From Numenius arquata (taxonomy: Eukaryota; Chordata; Aves; Charadriiformes; Scolopacidae), in assembly GCF_964106895.1 (NCBI RefSeq), contig NC_133578.1, positions 2,274,501-2,338,500 on the forward strand: a stretch of DNA of 64,000 nucleotides, in the 5' to 3' direction. A program made the translations under genes and the position numbers. How positions within the stretch are numbered: the first letter of the stretch is position 1; every line of letters begins with the position of its first letter. The notes beneath the pieces were generated by a model. It made no database searches. It saw only the letters and a program-made list of their open reading frames with translations, and was not told the DNA's origin. Shown here one piece after another: positions 1 through 9,400 of this stretch.

Positions 1-394
1 AGCCACTGGGGTTAAACTTTTTGCTCCATTTAATTGTCTCTGAGGTCATCGGGCTCTCTTTTTCTGCTGGGGAGCCCATGGAGGAATCTGAGAGCAAAGC
101 TGCTCCTTCAAGACCTTTTGTTTGAGTAAGGAAACTCCTTTGGGCAGACCCAGATGAGGCGACCGCAAACCTCATAGTAATATTAGCTGATTATTTTCAT
201 TAATTTATTTTTTTTCTTGCTAGCCGTTGAACAAGGGTGACAAAACTCTATTATTTTTCTTACTTTGAAGTTTCACTATATTAAATTCCTTGTCTTCTCT
301 CTCTCTCCTCCCTGTCTTCCTCTTTCCTTTCCTTCCCTTTCCTTTTTTTCCTTTTTTTTTTTTTTTTTTGTAATACCTCCCTGTTGCCACGCAG
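1..394 (+). other. NEB: NEB intron (upstream end not in window)
   Basis: AT-rich intron with a very long pyrimidine and T tract (about 296-369) ahead of the first visible acceptor. I see no exon or repeat in it. Confidence 0.8.
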
Positions 395-487
395 GTGGTG
401 TACAAAGAGGGGCTGGGGATTGGCACCCCGGTACCTGTCACTCCTGAGATGGAGAGGGTCAAACGCAATCAAGAGAACTTTAGCTCG
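395..487 (+). CDS. NEB: NEB Z-repeat exon a (first in window)
   Basis: A 93-base, phase 0-0 exon encoding 31 residues beginning VVYKEGLGIGTPVPVTPEME and ending NFSS. The acceptor is gccacgcag and the donor is TCG|gtattt. The SxxxYK-type actin-binding motif of the nebulin module spans the junction with the next exon (SS joined to VLYK). Confidence 0.93.
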
Positions 488-3400
488 GTATTTTTTTGTA
501 CTTTAAGCAGAAAAGTTCCCTATAACTATTTAACACGTGTCAATTTTCTACTCTCTCTAATTAACTTACAAACATAGAAATATCCCCTTCCTTCTATTAA
601 AATTTTTAGTCGTTGTTAGTTATATTTTATGTTCTTTTGTGAAATTTTAACAACACTTGACACTTCATGTCCTTTAATTTTTGAAGCTTTTTTTTTTTTT
701 TTGTGAAGCTTAAGGTATTTTGCATTTTTAAAAAACACTGTTGTTTTTATTTGCCTAATTCCATTCCTCTAATGCTTTATTGTTCTAAGAATTAGGATGC
801 AGTATTTCTAGCTACCAGAAGACTTCATCTGGATTTATCACAATTAGTAACTGTTTTATACTTCCTAATTTTTCCTGCTTTCTCATGTATCTAGTGGGCA
901 TAAAAATTACATGTGTTACCTCCATCAAACGCAGGGGTGGTTTTTTTTTTTGTTCTTAACATTTTTTGCACTCCCGTGTTACCCCGCAGGTGTTGTACAA
1001 AGAGGATGTGGGGACAGGGACCCCGACACCTGTCACTCCTGAGATTGAGAGAGTCAAACGCAATCAAGAGAACTTTAGCTCGGTATTTTTTTTCCATTTG
1101 AAAAGGAGAAATTTCCCTTTTAATCTATTTTAAAATAATTTTAACACCCCAAAAAATATTCTTGAGCTTCCCTGTAATCAATTTACACCAAAAAGAATAT
1201 CCTGTTCCCCATGTTTTGACCTTTTTTCCTCCATAATTGCTACTTACTTTCTTTTGATTAGATTTCTTTTTGATTATCTTACTAATGATAACTTTTAAAT
1301 TCTGTGTTCCCATCTTCCTTTTGACTCTGAACTTATTTTTTTATTCTTTAATACCTGCTTTTCCTTTTGTTAATCCCTTCAATCCTTGGCTGTCGGGGGT
1401 TTTTTTTCCTGGTTTTACCGCATATGAAAACTAAACTATTTATTGCCTGATCCAAATCTGTGGAAGTGACTCTGGAATAAGAGAGTGCTGTGATACCAGT
1501 GTAACCTGCTGTGATGTTTGTGGAACGGGTGACTGAATCAGAATTGATTTCTTTATTCCTTCTGCATTGCATTTGACGCCTTCTTCCTTTCGGAAGTCTT
1601 TGATATTGTTGCACAGAGAGAGTGGCCCAAATCTCCAGCTAGTGTAAACGCCTCTAGAGATGTTGGAAACACAGGGTAAAAAAATTTGTAGTGTTAGGAT
1701 GTTTCTCGGGGTGAGGTAAGTATCACGTCAGATAGGAGAGCACTCGTAATTATAATTTCTCAGGTACCCATTTCGCGCATAGGCCTTTATTATGATCATA
1801 GAATCATACAATGGTTAGAGTTGGAAGGGACCTTAAAGATCGTAGAGTTCCAACCCCATGTCTCTGTGTCCTTCCTGTAATTAGCGAGGTAAAGTCTTTG
1901 CTGATAAACTCTGGACAATAAGTAGCGTTTCACTTGGGGAAAGGGTGGCTCTTGGTTGAGCTCTGTGTGTGGAAAGAAAAACCTTCAGGAAGGTGCATTA
2001 GGACCTGGTCCTCCAGGGACTCAAGTAATATCAGGAAAAAGCTTACCTCGCTGCTGGGGAAAAGACAATAATATAATTCATCATAATTTAAATAAAACTT
2101 TAACCTTCTCAATACTCACCGGTTTTAAACATCCACTTTGGGAAGCACTTCAACCAAGTCAGGAGGGTATTCTGGCAGAAGTCATACTGGTGCGTTAGTG
2201 TTTATCAATCTTCAGCATTTTAAACTAGTATTTTATTTTTATGGAATTTTTTTTTAATCAGGACAGCTCAGAAAACCATCTCCCGTGTTCTGCGTGTTCT
2301 CAGCAAACAGAGTGGTCCTGCGGTTTGCTTGTTCTTTGCTCTTTGCTTAATGCAGCCGTGTTGCCCCGCAGGTGTTGTACAAAGAGGATCTGGGGACAGG
2401 GACCCCGACACCTGTCACTCCTGAGATCGAGAGAGTTAAACGCAATCAAGAACACATTAGCTCGGTATTTTTTAATTTGAAAAGCTGAAAATTCCCTTTT
2501 AATCTATTTTAAAATACTTTTAACACAGACCAAAAAACTTCTCATTCTCCTGTAATCAACTGACACAAAAAAATAATATCCTGGTCCTTGTGAGATTTTT
2601 TTCCTCCATAATTATTACTTACATTCTTGTTCCTCTTTTTTATTACATCCTCTTCATAATAACTTTTAATTCCACCTTTCTTTTAAGTCTGGTTACCTTT
2701 TTAATTTTTTTGTTCTTAAAAAGACCCCATTTTTCCTTTTGTTAATCACGACAATCCTCGTTTTGTTTTGAGTGGTGAGCTTTTTTTCTGGCTTTTCCTT
2801 AATTTACACACGAAAACTAAACCAATCAGCGCCTGATAGAAATCTGTGGAAATGCCCCAGTGTAACCGAGCACTAACACGCGCCGGTGTAACCTGCTGGG
2901 ATGGTTATGGAACGGGTAAATGAAATAGAGTCCATTTCTTTGTTCCTTTTATGTTGTATTTGAGTTTTTTGCCTTTAGGAAGTCTTTAATGATCTACTGC
3001 TGCACAGAGAGTTTTTCTCTATAGCTCCCGAGAAGCAAACAGCGAAGTCATTGCCGAGTGTTACTCTTTAGCTTTATAGTTTTGAGGAATATTTTAATTT
3101 TTCTCTTTTATTCCAAGCTTTGGCTCGCAGCGACCTTGAAAAATTGTTCGATCTGTTTTCATGCAACTCTTGTGTGCTTCTTCCTTTTTCTGGGTTTAAT
3201 ACGTGTTACCCCACAGGTGTTGTACAAAGAGGATCTGGGGACAGGGACCCCGATACCTGTCACTCCTGAGGTTGAGAGAGTCAAACGCAATCAAGAACAC
3301 ATTAGCTCGGTATTTTGTGGAGGAAAAGATGTATTCCCTTTAACTCCACCTAAACAGAACTTTTTTAACCTTTATTAAAAATGAACGATTCCTCTCCTTA

Positions 3401-6400
3401 CGTCCACGTAATCAACTTATAAAAAATCCTTTCTTCTTTGCTGTGCTATGATTTCCAATGTTACTGACCTACCCTTCTTCATATATTTAATTATTTACAT
3501 TATCCTCAATATTTTTAACCATTTTGCTCCCTGGTCCAACTTCCTTTTTCTTTTATATGTGTGGGTTTTTTTTTTTAAAATCCTCTCGGTTTCCTGTTTT
3601 AACGCTGTTATCCCAGAAGAGGGAGGCTTCGTGTGGGATGGAAATATTGCTGAGGGGTGATTATGATTTATTTTTTTTTGGGTGCTTCTTGTCGCTGCGC
3701 AGGTGTTGTACAAAGAGAGCGTGGGGATGGGAACCCCCACCCCTGTCACTCCCGAGATGGAGAGGGTCAAACGCAATCAAGAAATCTGTAGCTCGGTACT
3801 TTGCTAAGATAAAAAAAAAAACAAACCTCTATTTAAAGGAACCTTTTTAACAGTTTTAATGACTGAGCACACACTTACAAAAGTGATTATTTCTTACTGG
3901 TCTAACTGTGGTTTACAGCGGTGACTTTAACTCATTAAAGGTTTTATTGTTTTTTAAGAGTGATTTTAATGACTTGTTCTAATGCTAAAAGCACTTAACA
4001 ACCTCCACTCATTTTCTCTGCAATGCTGACATTCTTTTTTTTTTTAAAAAAATGATAATTTCCATATTCATAACACCCTCAGCCCCTCGATACGGTATTT
4101 CTGTGGTCTCATTTATGTATTACTTACACAATTTATTACGAGTGATCCTGTAGTTAAAAAGCCAGTACGCCCTGCTTCTCTAGTCAAATATTGCTTCTTT
4201 AAAAATATATTTAATACCTCGGCCTTGAGAAAATAAATACAGGCTTCAAGTTCATATCCAGCTAGTTTTTTTTTATTTATTGTTGCTTTCTTTGGCTCCT
4301 TTCTTGTGTCTCCCAGGTGTTGTATAAAGAAAACATAGGGAAGGCAACCCCAACACCAGTCACTCCCGAGATGGAACGAGTCAAACGCAATCAAGAAATC
4401 ATTAGCTCGGTACTTGTCACAGGAAACCGGTTCCTAAGGAGCCGCGGGACGTGTTTAACGTGACCGTAGCCGGTCAGCAACCGCTGCTTTCTAACTTTAT
4501 AAAAAATGACTCTGCCACGGAGCGTAAACTCCCACCTTCTCCGCTTACAAACTGTAGCATCTTCTATTTAACACTTCAGCAGGATGTTACTAGAACTAGG
4601 TGTGACTTTTTTTTTTTTTTTTGGATGGATATTGTTTCTTTGCCTATTTTTTTTTTTTTTTAACCCTTTCTCACTACTACCGTGCTTCCATGCAGCGTTG
4701 ATTCCATACAGGGTCCCCTTCTGCTTTGTAGGGGGTTAATTAATGGCAAAGCTCCCCTGGCGCCTTTCGGGAACAGCAGCCTCAGCCAAAGCTAACGCGC
4801 TCTCGGTGTCATGAGTCGAAAGCTTTAGTGGATGTTGGGTTGGGTTTGGTTTTATGGTTGGTTTTTCCTTTGGTGGTGGTGCCTTTTTAATGACATTTGG
4901 ATACTCCTTGTATCCTGTAGGTTTTGTACAAAGAAAATGTGGGGAAAGTGACCCCAACACCAGTCACTCCAGAGATGGAGAGAGTCAAACGCAATCAAGA
5001 AATCATTAGCTCGGTACCTCAAAAATAGATTACTCTTTGTTTTGTTTTGTTGCCTTTGTGCTTATATTTTGATAAAGTAACATTCTAACTACCTACTCAA
5101 AGTTGAGTTTAATATAAAAAAAGTAGAAAGATTTGTTTCTGCAAATTAATCGCTCCTCTTCTAAAATAAAATGACTTTAGTGTTAACAGAAATTTAAGAT
5201 TTAGAAATTGTAGGCCTTTGCTACAACTCAGTTTGTGTCTCTGGGGGCTCTATCCAGACCATCTTAAGAGCTTAGTGTCCTTTGGTGAAGGTGTTTGTGT
5301 TTTTCTCTCTAGGGTCAGTGTTTAAGCTTTTCAGGACTATTTGACTTGGCAAAAAAAACCCAAACAAGTGCCAAAGCCAACTGCCCCACACCAAGAAATG
5401 CCCCCTCTCTGACCCGCGGGAGGTGGCCTTGCTGTGTGGCAGGGGACTGAGGATGCCTTAGACAGAGTGACACAAAGGGAGGAGGCTGTTTCTGCTCTGG
5501 GGTCACATCAGGAACAGGTTTTAGGTGGCCTGAAGGACGGGGGAGGTGAGGGGGTGTCTTGGGGCAGCGACAGCAGCCTCCCGCCCTCGACACCCGTCTT
5601 TATTCAGGTCCCAAAACTTCCTCCTCCCTCCCTACAAGGTCACAAATTCCTTCGAGTACAGATAAAACAGGGGATAAAACAGTTCTTAAATAGTTCTTTG
5701 GGGGCACAGGCAGCTTCCCCAGCCTGTGGAGCCATCGGGTGGTTGGAGCTGGATAGAGCCCTTCTGTCTTAACCAGAAAAATAACAAGCTTTTCTTTTAC
5801 AATGTATTTTTCTGCCCCTTCCTCCCCGCAGCGGGTGTTTGGCTTTTGTGCAGTGCTGCCTAGCGTAACCGGGCCTGAGTTTTTCTCAAAATGTGATAAC
5901 AAAGTAATAATTTGTGTTGGAATCCGTTTGATTTTTGGCGGGGGGGATTTTAAGGTGCCGGATGCATCTTCTGTATCCCACAGGTGTTGTACAAAGAGAA
6001 CTTGGGGCGAGCAACCCCCACCCCAATCACTCCAGAGATGGAGAGAGTCAAACGCAATCAAGAACAGATTAGCTCGGTATTGTCTGGAAGCAGTAAAGGG
6101 GATATGAGAGAGCACTTATTAAAAATAACTTACATCTGCCTGGTTTTATTTAACCCTCTAATTTTTTCCCTTGAACTTAGAAAATCAGCTTTTAAGTCTC
6201 TCATCGTACTTAAAAGGTTTTTTTTGTGAATTAACTTTTTAATACTGTTTTTTCCTCTGACCTGGTGGGTTTTTTTTCTTTCATAACGGACGGTGTTTAC
6301 CCTAAACCCAGTAACATTTCAGCTTTTACCGTGGCCGTGTGTGACTCTGAGTTACTCTGTGACCCCTAGGTTGTGTACAAGGAAGGCTTAGGGAAGGCGA

Positions 6401-9400
6401 CCCCCACCCCGCTCACTCCGGAGATGGAGAGGGTCAAACGCAATCAAGAACAGATCAGCTCGGTACTGAAAGGCGACAACCACCTTCTGTTAAACGCAAC
6501 CTCCACTGCTAATTTAGCATTATTTTCTCCCTTTTCCCTATTGTTTTTTCTTTTTTTTTTGCCTATTTTTTCCCTTTGATTTTTACCTTCCGCTCTAGCA
6601 AATAACTTTTTAGCGGCTTTATTTCCCAAGATCTTTTCTACCCCTGCCATGATGAGTAAATGCTTAAACCGTAACACCGTTGACAGAAGGAGCTGTGAAT
6701 TATTCCAGCCCGATTTACAGACACCTTTTTTGTACCCCGTAGGTTTTGTACAAGGAACATCTGGCGAAAGGAACACCAACCCCAATGACTCCAGAGATGG
6801 AGAGAGCTAAACGCAACCAAGAAAACATCAGCTCGGTACGTTCTCTTCAGCCAGTAAATGAAAATACGTTAAAAAGTAACATTTCATCCCCAAAATCCTT
6901 ACTCAAATTACCAGAGGTGAATCCTGACGTACCCCATCCTGTAAAGGTTTATACACGTAATAGATTATAGAATCACAGAATGGTTTGGGTGGGAAGGGAC
7001 CTTAAAGCCCATCCAGTGCCACCCCCTGCCCTGGGCAGGGACACCTCCCACCAGACCAGGTTACTCCAAGCCCCGTCCAGCCTGGCCTTGAACATTGTCA
7101 CAGCTTGTTCGACGTACCCAGTGATACAGCGTCTGCAAGCAGGTGTTCACAGAAGCAGGATGCAGCTGTAATCACTCAAAACCTAAACCCTACAAACCCA
7201 GGAAAAATTGTAGTGTTTCAGTGACAAACGCAGGTCTAATTATGTTCTGTTTAACACCTGTAACTTCAGCAGCGTCAGGGAGGTGCATGCCAAATACACG
7301 AAAATGTTTCCTAGAACATTCTCACTGCATCACCTCCACCTGTTGTTACACGGTTAAAAAAGGTAAGGAACTTTTAGTTAAGAAAAGGAACGATTGGGAT
7401 CAGCTCCAGAGCCGTCCGTGTCTCATAATTATGAAAAATAAATTTTGCTTTCCCGCCTAATGTTATTCACCAACACAACTGCTGCCGCTTTGGGGGTTTT
7501 TCCCCATCTTCGGCAGGTTGTGTGGCTTCAGCTCCTTCCCTGTGACGCCGAAGGAGCTCTGTGCCCTGCGCTCACCTCCTTCTCTCATCCGGCAGGTCCT
7601 TTACTCCGACAGTTTCCGCAAACAAGTGCAAGGCAAAGCCGCCTACGTTCTGGATACCCCTGAAATGCGGCGAGTCCGGGAAACCCAGAAACACATCTCT
7701 ACGGTAAGAGCATTTAGAGACTTATTTCTAACTTGGGAGAAGTGATTTCGATAAAAACCTTTTTGCTGAGACATTCGGGGGTCGGCAGCTCAAGGGTCTA
7801 TACACACATGCACATACATATACATATATATATATATATAAATACATCAGGTTCCATTCCCACGTTCCAACACGCTAAAGGCGAGAGTGAGGGCAGGAAA
7901 GGCGGGTTTGGGATCAGGCGCTCTCTCGTTGCTCCGCGGGGTGGAGAAAGCCAAAGCTGAGAGCACGGGGCACCCCCCCCCACTAGGAATTCATCCGAGC
8001 TCAGCAGGAATCAGTGATTCATCTCGGCTACGGAGAACAGGTGTCTCATTTGAAATTGCAGGTGAAGTACCATGAAGATTTTGAGAAAAGCAAAGGCAGC
8101 TTCACGCCCGTAGTCACCGACCCCATCACCGAACGCGTGAAAAAGAACATGCAGGACTTCAGCGACATCAGCTACAGGGGCATCCAGCGGCGAGTGGTGG
8201 AAATGGAGAGAAAGCGCGTGGACCAGGATCAGGAGAATCTCACGGGTAAACAGAGCCCCGGCTTTACACCCCCCACCAGTACCTCCTTAACGCAAAGCCC
8301 GGGCGGAGCTGGATGAACTGTTCTGTTTAAGCGCAGCCAGAGCGATTCCAATTTCTCGTTACTTGGAGATGATGTTTCCGTCGGTCCATTTTGAAAATAG
8401 TGTCTTTCAGCAGCTGTCAATCAGCCGTGGTCAGCCTGTCCCCTCCTGCCCAGCTTTATAAACACTAGATTTATTATTCTTAGTTAGATTTTTAACTTAA
8501 TTTCTATTAATACAAGAGAAATACTATGAACAGCTCACTTGATATCAAGTTATAAAAAAATAAAAGCCTAATCTGTGCTACAGATTTGAGAAACACAGCT
8601 GCATGAAATCCTGCTTGCCCTTTTCCCATACTCTTTTACTCCTACTGGGGACAGCCCTGTGCTGCTCCCGCTCTCCCAGAGTCCTTGGAGCTACAGCCCC
8701 TCCTCAGCAGATGCCGTTTCTCTCCCAGGTCTCCGCGTCTGGCGCACGAACCCCGGCTCGGTCTTTGACTACGACCCCGCAGAAGACAACATTCAGTCCA
8801 GGAGCTTACACATGATCTCGGGTCCGTGCCACCCGCCTGCACCGGTTGCGCAAAACCAACGGCCTGGGGATACCGACACCTGCTTCCTTTTTATATAACT
8901 TTAAAATACTGTGCCTCAGTTACACACACCCCCCCCACACACACACACCCCCCACCCACCCACCCACCCCCTTTCTTTTTTTTCCTCTTTTAAAACTCCT
9001 TTCCTACTAATGGTTTGAGAAGAGACGGATCCTGAATGACAGAAAACAAGAGTCTCGGGCACGGCTCTGATCTGTGCCAGCTGATGTAAGGGAAGCGTGG
9101 GATAATGGGAATCAAAATTTTGGAAGCAGCTGGCAGTAAAGGGAAGGAGTTTGGAGAAAGAAAAATTAATACTCTGAATATAAAGGTAACAGGGACATGA
9201 CAACTGTGCCTTTTTGAGTAAAACTTCAGCACAGCGCCCGTGGAATACGTTAAGGAAGCCCTGGCAAATCCATTAAGGAACCGTAAAACCAGAACCCTTA
9301 ATTCTCATGCTTTTTCCCCATAAACGTGGTCGCGCACAGTAACCAGCTCTGCTCAGCTGGGTCCGTTTCTACTCAATATAAGCACAGTTTGGGTGGGTTT

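Noticed and set aside
5600..6115. 171-codon minus-strand frame
   Set aside because: It overlaps NEB Z-repeat exon h in antisense and has no recognisable domain.
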